A DNA stretch of 20,317 nucleotides from Welwitschia mirabilis (GCA_051453625.1 JBOZIK010000001.1:207750117-207770433), one strand, 5' to 3'; positions 1 through 11,760 are shown, counted from the stretch's first letter. Translations and numbers: made by a program. The notes: generated from the sequence alone by a model not told the origin.

Positions 1-679
1 CTATGCATCCTCCCTTGAACCTTGGTTATTTTGTAACTCAAGTTCTTTGTTGCTCTTAATATAAAATTTGTTTTCTTTTCATGCTTACGTGTTAGATTGT
101 TAAATAATCCTTATGGTTTATATTGCCCTTGATTTGGTGATAATTTCTTTGGTGATATAGGTCATTAAGAGTAGCCTTTGTTAAGGCTAGAAGCAAGTAG
201 AGTTATGATTATTTTGCATTGCATGTTAAATTAAGATTAATCTTGCATTTGCATTGTACTTTATTTTTTTGCATTACTCTTTATTTCTAGTTTCTAATTC
301 CATTTGCAAAGCAATTTGAGTCTTATCTCATAGCCTTTAATGAGAATACGACATTTTGGGTCTACTCCCACTCATACTAGTATGTTGTATTATATGAGAT
401 ATCTATTTATTTTATGAATGATAGAATCTTTTTGAACTTAACACTTGCAGAAATTCACATCAGAATAATAGTAAAGATTTTGACATTACGAAATGTCTTT
501 TTATTACTACAGCCAATAATAACAGGGTGGCAAGATTAATCTTCCCTTACTTACTTAGTTTTAAACTTAATCTATAATGTCTTAGGTCATACCCTAGACT
601 TTGAAGGATGTAATAGAACCTTCATTAAAACCATTACTCCTAGAAAGATTACCTAACTTAGGAAGTGTAGGAATCAAGA

Positions 680-1166
680 TTGGATTCTAGGAGGCCTTTA
701 AGAAATTTAAGAATAAGAGTAAAGGACTCCTCCTCCCTTTCAAGTACTCCTTCTTCCTACTCTCCACTCATCATAAGAAGAAAGGAAAAAGCTTCTATAA
801 TTGAAATATCTCATGACCCTTCTTCTTTATCTTATTTCACTCTTCCTTCTACCACTCATAGATATTTTCTACTACTTTAATGAATAGCTTTTTAGAGGAA
901 GTACTAAATCTCAAAGGACATAGATTAGGAAATTATAAGAAAATATGAAAATGATTGTAAAAAATAAAAAGAGATATCTAAGAATTAAGAAGGGATGGAT
1001 AAAAAACCTAGAAAGTTTAGCTTCTTATAGAATATTTTTAAGTGGAATTCTTCTCACTCTCTTGTTTCCTTACCCTTCTTTACCTACATTCTTTAGTTGT
1101 AATAGCTACATTGTATTTTCATCTTATTTTATTGTGATGTCTATTGACTTACTAGATTTATTTTAA
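680..1166 (+). pseudogene. Possible gag N-terminal remnant (two short ORFs)
   Basis: An ATG at 680 opens 66 codons rich in Ser, Pro and Arg (it begins MDSRRPLRN). Such low-complexity, basic N-termini are common in plant retrotransposon gag proteins. A second open stretch of 73 codons starts at 945 in another part of the same neighbourhood: its first third is basic and Lys-rich, and the rest is hydrophobic. I see no capsid motif, no zinc knuckle and no clear link between the two pieces. They are reported because they lie where gag would be expected, after a leader and upstream of a polypurine tract and LTR on the same strand. Chance ORFs of this size are common in such DNA, so this call is weak. 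Confidence 0.2.
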
Positions 1167-1775
1167 AATTACTATTCAACTTTAAATGCCTTAACTTAAT
1201 TGTTAAGCTCTAAAATGTAATAATTTATGCTCAACTCTTAACATAGTTTGTGCCACTCAAATCTCTAGCTAGTTCAACTACCTTTACACATGTAATAAAA
1301 TTCTCATTTTGCACATGTAGTCTTGATCATATATATTGTGTTTTTAGCATTTGGGTCTTTATTAAGAACTTATCTGAATTAACCAATTCAGATTCATTCT
1401 TTACATCTCCATTTTAAAGTAATCACATTTATTCATCATTTTGCATTCTTATTTTATTATTTTCTGAGCCTTTTTAATCATGCTTTTTAGATTTAAAAGT
1501 TTAATAAATTATAACTAAAGTTTTATATTTGATTTTTAGCCTTTCCTTTAAATTAGCTTGTAATCTATCTTTCTACTCTAGTTATGCATTACATATTTTC
1601 TTTTTAGTAATTTTATTTTATATCTCATTTTAAACCATATTGGCACAAGCATCATTCATTTCTTATTGAGTATAAATTTAATTTCTTATCTTTTAAAATT
1701 TGAAAACAAAATTCAACTTTGAGTAAGTGGGGTGGCACTTACACTTAGAGTACTTACTTTTCATGCTCTATCTTT
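1167..1775 (+). other. AT-rich non-coding tract before the gap
   Basis: No open frame of note lies here. The sequence is T-rich on this strand. Around 1722-1745 a G-rich run (agtaagtggggtggcactta) interrupts it. Similar runs occur in the long non-coding parts of plant Tat/Athila elements, which fits the element call around it but does not prove it. Confidence 0.3.
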
Positions 1776-2358
1776 NNNNNNNNNNNNNNNNNNNNNNNNN
1801 NNNNNNNNNNNNNNNNNNNNNNNNNNNNNNNNNNNNNNNNNNNNNNNNNNNNNNNNNNNNNNNNNNNNNNNNNNNNNNNNNNNNNNNNNNNNNNNNNNNN
1901 NNNNNNNNNNNNNNNNNNNNNNNNNNNNNNNNNNNNNNNNNNNNNNNNNNNNNNNNNNNNNNNNNNNNNNNNNNNNNNNNNNNNNNNNNNNNNNNNNNNN
2001 NNNNNNNNNNNNNNNNNNNNNNNNNNNNNNNNNNNNNNNNNNNNNNNNNNNNNNNNNNNNNNNNNNNNNNNNNNNNNNNNNNNNNNNNNNNNNNNNNNNN
2101 NNNNNNNNNNNNNNNNNNNNNNNNNNNNNNNNNNNNNNNNNNNNNNNNNNNNNNNNNNNNNNNNNNNNNNNNNNNNNNNNNNNNNNNNNNNNNNNNNNNN
2201 NNNNNNNNNNNNNNNNNNNNNNNNNNNNNNNNNNNNNNNNNNNNNNNNNNNNNNNNNNNNNNNNNNNNNNNNNNNNNNNNNNNNNNNNNNNNNNNNNNNN
2301 NNNNNNNNNNNNNNNNNNNNNNNNNNNNNNNNNNNNNNNNNNNNNNNNNNNNNNNNNN
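1776..2358. other. Assembly gap (583 Ns)
   Basis: All bases are N. The length is not a round number, so it is probably a sized gap. Open frames that appear to cross it are artefacts. It may hide internal sequence of the surrounding Gypsy-like relic. Confidence 0.99.
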
Positions 2359-2410
2359 ATTATCTAATTTTTTAACATACTTTTTTTGCCAAGGTACTAA
2401 TAATATATTA

Positions 2411-2421
2411 GTTGGGGGATA
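2411..2421 (+). other. Polypurine tract of the plus-strand Gypsy-like relic
   Basis: The run gttgggggata lies immediately 5' of the presumed LTR start TGATAACAC. A G-rich purine run directly abutting a TG dinucleotide is the usual site where plus-strand DNA synthesis is primed in LTR retrotransposons. Confidence 0.5.
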
Positions 2422-3050
2422 TGATAACACTTAAAAATTGACATTTATATTAAGGAATTAAGGCCTTATTAGTAAGTTTAATTAATCATCATGGTGTTTT
2501 TATTTATTTCTTATACTTAAGGCCATGAAAATCCTATTTTGCTACTAATCTATCTTAACAGTATTATTTTTTAGGATAAATGTAACATTAGGAACAATTT
2601 GGTGGGAGATGAAGATATGTTGACCATAACTATTGGTGGTGTCAATCCTAAGCATGACGACACTGGTTATTTGAAGTAAAATTAGTATCATTCTTACATT
2701 TCTAAGTTCTCTTGACATAAGCAATTGATTTTAATCATTTTTTCAAAAAGAAGATGAACAAGGAATATTTTCTAAGAAGAAATCCTCAACTTAATCCCAT
2801 GACTAAAGAATTATTTTATGTACTTTAGGAGTCCTCTAGAATAATGTAATTAGGCCTTTTAAAAAATCTAATTATAAATCCTAATCCTATCCTATAAGTA
2901 TCCTACCTCTCCTCACTTGAAAAACATCACTTCATAGTAAATTATTATCAAATACATTAGAGATTTAATCATAAGTTTCTTTTAAGCCTTCCATAAGGAT
3001 GGACTAGCATGATGCTTCTTAGTTTAGCACGAGTCGATTTTCAAATTCTA
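2422..3050 (+). mobile_element. 3' LTR of the Gypsy-like relic (right end uncertain)
   Basis: The LTR starts TGATAACACTTAAAAATTG directly after the polypurine tract, a start seen in plant Tat/Athila-type LTRs. A TATA-like word (cctataagta, 2891-2900) lies about 470 bases inside, a plausible position for the LTR promoter. I could not find a convincing 3' terminus, and no matching 5' LTR is in the window, so the end coordinate is approximate. Confidence 0.4.
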
Positions 3051-4027
3051 TGATTTATTTTTTAGAGAATAAAGTGGTACATGTTCTTGATGTATTACTT
3101 TAATATCAAGTTATCAATATTATACTTGTTATGTTTAGGATTGACTGAGATATGTTTTTACTTTAAGATTTACTTTGGTAATTCTTCTTTCCAATCTATC
3201 TTGCATAATCTGAATGTTTATTTGATAGATCTTAGGATGCCTCTATTTTTTATGCTTATTTTATTCTTGCTATGAGGACTAGGTGGCTTGATTATATTAT
3301 CCTCATATCTATGATGGATGCAATTTTGCCATTGTACTTAAGCTTAGACTACATGAACACTCATTATCATTATGGATTATATCATTTTGAATGAGCTAGA
3401 AGTAAATTCACATGTTATTAATTTAAGTACTTATGTTTATTCTCAAAGTTATTATGTTAGTTTGAATGTTATGTCTCATTTTTAGATCTCTAATATCATT
3501 TAACTTTCTACTATTCTTTACTATTATGGTTGCTTTACTGATAGCTTTTATCATTTATCTCTATGGAAGAACGGCACGAGGGGTATACCATAAATGAAAG
3601 TCTTAGTATTTTTTGTAACATTTGGATTTGACCACATAATATTTATATTCCTATGATGATTTTATGATTTACCATATAATAATAATAGATACAAGCATAG
3701 CTAGAGTTCATCACCAATACTATAATATAAGATTAGACATATAATTATTTTAAAATTACTATATGTTTTATTACTTTTGAAGGTATAATGGTAAAATTTA
3801 AACTATTCTAATTTATTTAAATAATTTACCTAAATAATCATTATTCTTATGTATAAGCCTATAAAGATTTTAAAGATATGATTATTAACTAATCATTTTT
3901 AATAGATTATTTAGAAATTAGAATTAACATGAGTATAATTAATTTTATGATGATTTACGAATTATCTACTATGAATATAATTGACATGAATATTAGATAT
4001 TTGTAAAATTATAACTAAATTGACCTA
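3051..4027. other. Unassigned AT-rich tract, possibly the 5' internal region of a minus-strand Gypsy element
   Basis: No gene is recognisable. The part next to 4027 must be the beginning of the internal (leader) region of a minus-strand element if the primer-binding site at 4028-4041 is real. A 64-codon plus-strand ORF at 3081-3275 is hydrophobic (Leu/Phe/Tyr-rich), matches no family I know, and is probably fortuitous in T-rich DNA. A small relatively GC-rich island (aacggcacgaggggtatacc) at about 3570 stands out from the background but has no identified role. Confidence 0.4.
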
Positions 4028-4041
4028 GGGCTCTAATACCA
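4028..4041 (-). other. Primer-binding site (initiator tRNA-Met type), minus strand
   Basis: Read on the minus strand this is TGGTATTAGAGCCC. Plant LTR elements primed by initiator tRNA-Met normally carry TGGTATCAGAGC. The single difference is C to T in a CAG context, as expected from deamination of a methylated CHG site. Three bases (tta, 4042-4044) separate it from an LTR terminus at 4045 that reads GGGGTATTACA on the minus strand. The arrangement (LTR end, short spacer, PBS) marks a 5' LTR of a minus-strand element whose internal region lies to the left. Confidence 0.75.
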
Positions 4042-4044
4042 TTA

Positions 4045-7000
4045 TGTAATACCCCAACATAATTTATCTATAATAAGCATAACTGTTTTTTCTTAAATTA
4101 ATGAAAATACTTAGTAAAACCTAGGATCAACTTCTACATATACTTCATTATTATTTTTATATATGCTTAGGAAAAATAAATACTACACATATTTCTTATC
4201 AAAAGATTATTATTTTTTCTAAATAATTGCAAGGTTACTTATGTGTCCTATATTTATTCCTAGTTTTTTGTCACACAAAATATTTTATATATAGTTGTTA
4301 AGATGTAAACATATTTTAATATAAACATGAATATAGGTTTATAATAATTCCTAACCAATATAATAGGAGGTTTCATCTCATATTAATGGCATTTCAAATT
4401 GATTTTTAGCCAACATTTAGATATGAAATGGTTCTAATTTGAGTTTAAACTAAAAACACATGGCTAGGCTCAACTCCATAGGCTTCAAATTCACCTCAAT
4501 ATATCACCAAATATACAATAAGAAATAAATGAGGTGGATGCATGCTTACAATAGATTCCCTTTTCCTTGCAACATGATTCTATAGCACTAATGGCTCAAG
4601 ACATTAAGCCAAAATAAGTACACACATTAATAGTATAGGAGAGTGATGATTAAATCCACTTTCATAAGGGTTTATATAAAAAATATAATGTAATCCATAT
4701 TGGAGATGAAAGTCAAGTATGGGAATAAAATTTCTTTGCATTATCTTGATTTAGTTATCATTCGATAAATACACCACATAAATGCATAAATACAATTCTA
4801 ACTAATAAGGATATATAATTGATTATTTACATTAAAAATGTAAATCTAACTTCATTGAATTTATTTTATTATAAAAAATTACATGTGATAAAAAAAAATA
4901 CATAATCTTCATTTAGCATATTAGAAATTGATTATAATTGAAAAACATGGTAATGGAAATTAAGATATTATAAATATTTCTTTCATTTTACATATTTGTA
5001 ATTTTCAAATAAATCACATTCCCACTTTATATTTCTTTTTAATATATATATGCATTTCATGTATGAAGCTATAGCTCTCTTGAAACACCTTTCTTTAAGT
5101 TCAACTAGCAACTTGTTAACATAATAATATGATTAATGAAGAGATAAATATAACTAAAATACATAATGATTATTTAAAATTCATGTATTTAAAAAATAAA
5201 TAAAAGGAATAAAAACTAAGATACTAATTAAGTTGACAAGATTCTCAAAATAAGAATCCTTATTAATTTCTATAAATATTTATTAAAATAATATTACTTA
5301 AAAGATATAAGGATTCTATAAACAAATGAGAAGTATTAATAATCTTATAAAATTAATATAATATTAAAGTATGCATTTGTTAAGTAACTAATTGGTCGAG
5401 CTTAATTTGTGCTAAAATAGAAAACTCACTTATTATTTAAGAATAAGGCCTTAATAAGAAAGGAATACATTATTATTTATCAAATAAAAACCAGTATGAA
5501 TGATATAAAATAAAATTATGTTAATTAGTAGACATCATAAAATAATAAATCATTAGCATAATTTTGTTAAGTAAACTTTATAATTAATTAAATTTTTTTG
5601 GGCATTTTAAGGAACTTTGTGACTAAAAATTAATAATTAGGCTAAAAATAAATATCATACTTTTTCTTAAAGTAGACTAATTATATAACTTCTAAAAATT
5701 TACTCTATTGAGTTTTGATATCTATAACTACATTGTCTAAGATCATACTTAGAGCGTAAAAGCTATCTAAAGTTTTAGAATTTTTATAATACTACACTAC
5801 ACTAAAATGGTTATTATAACTTTCAAAATAATTTAAATTTTTAAGTGATTTAACATTATTTGAAAATATTATTTAATTCCATATAATTTATGATTTTCAC
5901 ACAATAGAAGAGATTCATTGTTAATTTTTAAATATGAGATTAATTACTCACTATGTTCTATGTTTATTTTCTACATTATTTCCATAAAATAATTTTTAGA
6001 AAATTATTGAATCTTAGAAAATTTACTGCTATTAAATTTTTTGATCTTAAACTAAATTTGGACTTATAAAAAACTCATTAAATTTTAATTAATATTTAAT
6101 GATTTATAATATTCGTAACCTATATGACCATTAAAAACAATGAACTATATAAGGACATAAAAATTTGTATGTAAACCTAAGCAATTATAGTTAATAGAAT
6201 TAGTATATAAAATTTACAAGATGTATTTCAACTAATAACAATTTACATTAATTAAAATATCAGTGCACATAATTAATTTAAAGTAAACAAACTCAATAAC
6301 CATTAGGATGAAACATGTAAGATTACCTAACATAAATGGGATTGGGATTATATAATCCATCCTAATCAGAGGATTCTAATGCATGTATAATGCATAATAA
6401 AACTATTACAATCATTTAGTAATCCACTATAAAACATGGATACTTAAATATTATATAGTAAACTCATTATTTACTTAGCTAAAAATTTCCATTAGTAATC
6501 CTATTAACCAAGAATGTAAAGAGATTTCTCAAATATTACCCTCATGTTGGTTGATGCTAAATTAGAGGATTAACTTCAATAGAATAAACATTATAAAAAC
6601 TCTTATTCAATGACCTAATGCATATTATAATACATATACCTTAAGAAAAGAAATAACATAAGAATACAATAATTATAGAAAATCTACTTGAAAAAGTAAT
6701 GATTGGAGGCTCCTATTTGGCGAATAGTAATGAATATTTGATTAAGTTATAATCTCTAAGATCCCTAGCTCCAAGATCCAACTTTCAAACTCTGAGATTC
6801 AAGCCCCATACTCGAAAATAAAAGGATGAGAACAAATAAGAAGAATATGGAAGATTGAGAAGAGGATTTGATAACATGCACTTACCTAAAAATAAAAATT
6901 AGTTTTTAAAGAGAAAGGGATTTATTTATAAGTAAATAAAAGACCAAAATTTCTTGATTTAATTATTTAAGAATTTAACATGCCATTTTCCTATGAGATG

Positions 7001-8094
7001 ACATGATCACACTAAAGTGGATGATATTTGTCACATTAAATTAAATAAGATGGTTTACATTGAATTATATGATATTAATCAATGACAACTAATGTGAAAA
7101 GAACAAAAATACATCATATTTATAGTTCATGAACCTAACTAGAGTGAATAGTTCTCTTACTTTAATTAGAAAGATTAATTACATATGTCATTTTTCATGC
7201 TAGTTCCTCCTTAATCTTTTAAAGACTCATATCCATATTTAATTAATTTAAAACATGCATTAAATAATGTATGATATGCATTAAAAAATTAAATCTCTTC
7301 TTATACACCAATTTCAGAATTACCATATCATAATAAAATATTTTTTCCCTAATTCCAATGAACAAGAAAATGAATATGTTATAATCAAATATTTTTATAA
7401 ACATCAAGAAGAATAAAAGTCATATTAGAGTAAAATCCACTCATTCATCCCTTTTAGTTTATAGATAAGAGTGCACATAATTATATAGATACTTATTAAT
7501 TTCATGATCCATCAAATCCTTCAACATAAAATACAACATAGAAAATGTCATCATAGAATTTAGTACAATCAAAATTTCATCCACTCCTTTTACCAAGTAC
7601 ACTAACCATTTATTTTCATCAAGAAATTGGACTTTTTTAACTTAAATGAGATACATGAATAACTGATGAATATAAAAAATTAATATTTCATTTATGTAAA
7701 TATTTTATTATTATTTTATACCTTATGTAATTTTCAATTTAATAATTTCATCATTTAAATAAGATGCCTTTAAATAAGTTAAATTATTTAACTTTAATGT
7801 TTATTTTCTATGAAAAATAAAAATTATTATTTAATAATTATCAAAAATATGAAAATTGTAAAAATTAAGATTAATTACTTAAATAATCATACAAGTAATC
7901 ACAATTCAAAATTAAGCATAATGTGCATCTTTAATGTAAGAAAAATATTAAACGTTGTTAATAATAAACCTAAATATTAATTTCCATTAAATCTCAAATT
8001 AAATGAGGTTTTTGTGTTAAAACCACAATGGAAAAAACTATCATATTATTAAATTACTATGTCTAGTATTAGGGTAATTAAAGATTACCAAATG
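4045..8094 (-). mobile_element. Long LTR of a minus-strand Gypsy element, Tekay/Del-like (upper end uncertain)
   Basis: The LTR 3' terminus, next to the primer-binding site, is GGGGTATTACA on the minus strand; decay of GGGGCGTTACA would give this. A good minus-strand TATA box at about 6.92 kb places U3 to its right and R/U5 to its left, consistent with an LTR of roughly 4 kb. LTRs of that size are typical of the chromovirus Tekay/Del lineage. The tract has no coding capacity, as expected. The other LTR and the polyprotein of this element are not in the window, probably cut off where the plus-strand relic begins. The upper end could be near 8094, where copia LTR homology begins, or at 8494 (see findings). 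Confidence 0.5.
6921..6933 (-). promoter_or_regulatory. TATA box of the long minus-strand LTR
   Basis: Read on the minus strand this is ACTTATAAATAAA, a strong plant-type TATA element. It lies about 2.9 kb from the 3' terminus of the LTR at 4045. The neighbourhood (6.68-7.15 kb) is somewhat less AT-extreme than its surroundings. Activity is unlikely given the decay; the call is by sequence and position. Confidence 0.45.
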
Positions 8095-8494
8095 GAGGAT
8101 ATAATAGTAAAGTAATAGTAATAGGCATTTGATCCGATACAGATGTATGTTGACTATTTCAGTATGAATTCTAATGATTTCAATAACAAGAAGTCAACCT
8201 TGAGCTTGAATCAATTCACCACTTAATAATAATTTTTAAAACTTTTATAGTAGGTAATTAATTCCCAAATAAGTCTAGTCAGTTACATATTAATGATTAC
8301 ACTTATTTTGTTTTTGTATATAGTTAATCTCCTTATTTCTACTAATTTTCTACCTAGTTTCATATTTTATTTTATTGGTTTATTCCTTAAGTATCCAATC
8401 ATTAAAACTATCTTAAGTCTTGAAGAAGTTATAAAAGGAATTATATTTACTTGAAATTTGATTAGTCATCAATACACAATCAAGAGGCGTTACA
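8095..8494 (-). repeat. 3' LTR segment of the copia element
   Basis: The segment begins TGTAACGCC on the minus strand directly after a polypurine tract. It is collinear with about 15750-16160 over some 400 bases. Shared words in the same order include aatctccttat, aactatctt, aaggaattat (8435-8444 and 16096-16105) and ttgaaattt. Both copies also carry degenerate GTCAAC-type motifs. Similarity stops near 8095, so this copy seems truncated relative to the 5' one, or the junction with the neighbouring long LTR lies here. Confidence 0.6.
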
Positions 8495-8496
8495 AT

Positions 8497-8507
8497 CTTC
8501 CCCTTTG
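8497..8507 (-). other. Polypurine tract of the copia element
   Basis: Read on the minus strand this is caaaggggaag, one to three bases from the LTR start TGTAACGCC at 8494. It is preceded by ttatcattaataa, resembling the sequence found just before the polypurine tract of plant Sirevirus-like copia elements. This fixes the LTR orientation as minus. A second purine run (caaggggaagc, minus strand) lies about 50 bases farther into the internal region, near 8553-8565. Confidence 0.65.
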
Positions 8508-8510
8508 TTA

Positions 8511-11269
8511 TTAATGATAAATAATATTTCTTTAATGCTTTCACTAAGTCTATGCTTCCCCTTGACTTGTTTAACTCTTACAAGAGTGTATTATACAAGT
8601 AATACATTTGAAACATATATTGGAGACAAGCATCAAAGTTTAAAGTTATCTATCTCTAGGGGATACATTAGAGTATGATAAAGATAATAAAATTTAATAC
8701 TTCATAACATGTAATTCTATATTATAAAATTTAAAAGGAATAATAAGTAGTAATTTGAAATTTATAATTTTCATAAGACATCAATGAATATAAAATATGC
8801 AAGTAAAATTTCAAAGTATGATAATTGCATCATATCAATTATAAAATTTGCTAAGATTTATTTTAAATAAAAGAAAATACACCAGATGTAAAGAAAATGT
8901 TCATAATAATAGCTATATTTTTAATATAACTATATCTCTCTATTTATTATTAATAATAATGGTGAAGTTTCAAAACATTTAAGAAATGTAGAAACTAAAA
9001 AGAAAAAATACATCATAAGTTTAATTCCATTCTATGTCTATATTACATAGAGGTACTATGGCCTTAGAAGAATGAGATAACTAAGCTATGGAAGAAGATA
9101 ATAACATCTCAATATGAGAAGTGTCAGGCATGAAAATAAAGCTAGATATAAGACATCAATGGAGGTGGTGCAATGAATCTCTTATGAATATCTATGGGGG
9201 AGGATTATCATGTTGTGATAATGGTATTAGTTAAACATGATTCTATAGTGCTAATTCATCCTTCACTCTCTCTATTTCAAGAACTAATTCCTCTTATAAT
9301 TCACATTCAAATTATTACTATTCCTTTTATTTCTTTATCTTATCTCTTCTTCTTCTATCTCTTCCTCTTCTTACTCTTATTTTTCTTTGAATTCATCATG
9401 TGCCTTCTCTGATTCTTCTACTTGATCCTCCTTCTTATTTTTCTTTATAGAGGACTTTGAATGTTCTAAAAGAGGAGTAAGGCTATTTATTATCAAAATA
9501 AGGAACATCCATGGATAAATAAAAATCTACATCACTATAGCATATGCTCTTTCTCATTTCCATAAGAAAGTAAATGAGGTAGTATTCTCTTTATTCTTAT
9601 TTATAAGCTTAAGTAGACATTGACTATAACATATCAAGAATGAAATCAATAATTCCTCAAGAGTAATTCACATATGAATTAGAAGTTAAATATGGATTAG
9701 TTATAGGAGTCACTCTAATTTCTTATAATACTAGACCAACCTAAAAAATGTGCATGTAAACTAGTGAAGAATAGTTAAGAGAAGGTAATAAATGAAGAAT
9801 CATGACTTTATGTTATAGGATAAGCACTTTGAATATATTGCATGAGCTAAAGACTAAGCCATTCTAACATAATGTTTAGCTCTCATATTACAATGTATGA
9901 ATCATTCATTTGAAGATTATCATCTATGCATTGATATGAGTGTGAGTGAAGAGTTAGTGAAGAAATTTCAAGTGATAGTAGATGATTTCATCTCTATATG
10001 AATCAACTAGGATAAGAATGTAATTAGAGACTAGATTAACTGCATGATAAAAGAAGGTAAGGTTCTTTTCCTAGTATGCAATAGCTATTTTTCAATTGAA
10101 GTTTCTATCATAGATCTCATGATAAAGTTGAAACCTATTTAAGTACTAAAAATGTAGTAAGCATAAGATTATATGTATCACTAAGTGTATTGTCTAAACT
10201 CAATGCTATAAGATTTAGTATTACTTTCAATTCTAGTCATGAGATTTTGATCTAAATGACATGCTCATAGAGGAAAATCACTTTTATATTGATATAGAAT
10301 AAGCCCACCACCTATTCAATGACCTCTAGATGAAGCTCAGGAAGAGGTTTTCATTACTAGTACTAAAACATCTAAACCACTAGATTTGTAAGACTCTTTA
10401 AAGAGTTTACATTAATGTAACATTTTTAAAGGACTATTTTCATTTTAAACTAATTCTCAAATTTGATTCTAGAATACATATTCATTTTTATTAGACTATT
10501 CACTTACCAATGTTGGGAATTGGATTCTTGACTTTTCTTACCTTTGCTAAATTAATGAAGTTTTCTCTAATTCTTAGTGTTATTCCTGCACTCTAAGTAT
10601 GAAATTAGTATTTCATGATTGAATTTTGTAATATGCATAATCATAGATTGAAAATAATGATAATAATGATAAACTAATAAAGATTCTATAAGTACCGAAT
10701 ATTAAAAAATTTAGAAGAAAAAATAATGGAATACAAAATGCTTTATCATACTAGGCATCTTGCCAATTATCATAAGTATATACAATAATGCAATGAGAAG
10801 AAATTATAAGAGACATAAGCTAAAATGATAAAATAGTATCATGTATTGATAAAATAATATAAGATAAATAAGCAAGTATGCACTAATTAATTTTAAAAAT
10901 AAAAATTTAAAATATGTTTTCTTATTCAATTGCATAAAGGAAGATGATTAAAGTGCATAAATGGATCACACTACTACAAAGTCTAGTAATGAGAGAAAAT
11001 AATAATGTAGTCCTATTAAGTAACTAAAAATACCTTAGAAAAGATGATGTAAATAATAAATTTTAAAAAATATAAAAAATTAAATCATACCCATTAAATT
11101 TAATAAAATATCTAGAAAAATTTTGCAGAGAATTAAAAAGAGCAATGTAAAATTATTAAAGAAAGCTATAAAATTGTTCAAATAACAACTAAAAGATGAA
11201 ATGAATCAATGGAGATGCATTAAAGAAAATATAGAAAGATAAAAAATGAGAAACCATAGTTACTTGTTT
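8511..11269 (-). other. Interval between pol and the polypurine tract: no recognised gene
   Basis: There is no open frame of useful length on the minus strand. The one distinctive feature is an acidic Glu/Lys-rich coding-like segment at about 9290-9460 (separate entry). Sireviruses often carry a third coding region between pol and the 3' LTR, and such proteins tend to have an acidic tail, so this tract may be the remains of one. I could not align any part of it with confidence. The plus-strand ORF at 9194-9412 is the antisense shadow of the acidic segment. Confidence 0.35.
9290..9460 (-). pseudogene. Acidic Glu/Lys-rich coding remnant
   Basis: On the minus strand one frame reads a hydrophilic segment starting about 9460 (SSIKKNKKEDQVEESEKAH), interrupted by two stops, and then runs into clusters of four Glu (EEEE, IEEEE). 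The charged, low-complexity composition with purine-rich codons differs from the T-rich surroundings. Its position downstream of a copia pol and upstream of the polypurine tract would suit the C-terminal part of a Sirevirus extra ORF. A simple purine-rich low-complexity repeat without coding history is the alternative. Confidence 0.3.
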
Positions 11270-11600
11270 AATAGTAATAGCATTTTTGAATAGTAGGAAG
11301 TCAATCCCTAGGTATAGCAAATTAACCATCTTAAGCAAAATAGCATAGATTTAAATACAAATTATTAATCAATAAATCATAATAATTGATCTTTTGGTAG
11401 TAAATGATGAAACAAAGAAGACATTAGTCAATTAAAAAGGAAGTATGAGTTGATTAGCTAAGTAATAATTAGTCAATAAAAGAGAGATCATTGATTATCC
11501 GGGAGTAGAATATTAAATAGAAGGACATTTAATAAGATTATAAGAATGAGTAAAAGAGAGCAGGATAACCATATGATGAAGAGCATTCATCTAACTAATA
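11270..11600 (-). repeat. LTR-like block related to the copia LTRs
   Basis: On the minus strand this block contains gggattgacttcctacta preceded by a cttaaga...ttaattt segment. It resembles the same-orientation part of the 5' LTR around 15760-15830 (ccttgag...aatcaacc, then gggattgactacatatta). Several further degenerate TTGACT/TCAACT motifs follow in the same style. It starts only about 160 bases beyond the end of pol, where a 3' LTR would normally lie. Similarity is patchy and judged by eye. Confidence 0.35.
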
Positions 11601-11760
11601 TTTATTATAATATTTAATGAAGAATAAAATAAGGTTACTAATATTTAAAAGGATGAAAAGACAAGGTTAAATCATGTGAACATTAAGAAAGAAAAGTAAG
11701 AGGTTTAAGAATAACACCAAAGATTGACATATTTGCATAAGGACATAAATATAGATTATA

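Larger units (their letters stand above)
1..3050 (+). mobile_element. Decayed Gypsy-type LTR retrotransposon, Tat/Athila-like (tentative)
   Basis: This is a composite call from three cues that share one orientation. A leader-like AT-rich stretch (1-679) contains, near 345-390, a run of the type found in the leaders of plant Tat/Athila elements. A short Ser/Arg-rich ORF at 680 could be the start of gag. A G-rich tract followed by TGATAACAC at 2422 looks like a polypurine tract and 3' LTR start. No protease, reverse transcriptase or integrase motif is visible, so the element is either non-autonomous, internally deleted, or has coding sequence hidden in the 583-base gap. The distance from leader to 3' LTR (about 2.4 kb) is much shorter than a complete Gypsy element. 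The right boundary is a guess. Lineage is inferred from sequence style only. Confidence 0.35.

Noticed and set aside
1727-2434. Three long open frames of 211-235 codons on both strands
   Set aside because: They are almost entirely the N gap; unknown bases contain no stops.
3081-3275. 64-codon hydrophobic ORF
   Set aside because: Leu/Phe/Tyr-rich composition is expected from T-rich DNA; no motif, no neighbouring gene signals.
9194-9412. 72-codon plus-strand ORF with a hydrophobic Leu/Phe tail
   Set aside because: The tail is the antisense of a GA-rich, Glu-rich minus-strand segment; a membrane helix read from CT-rich repeats is not credible.
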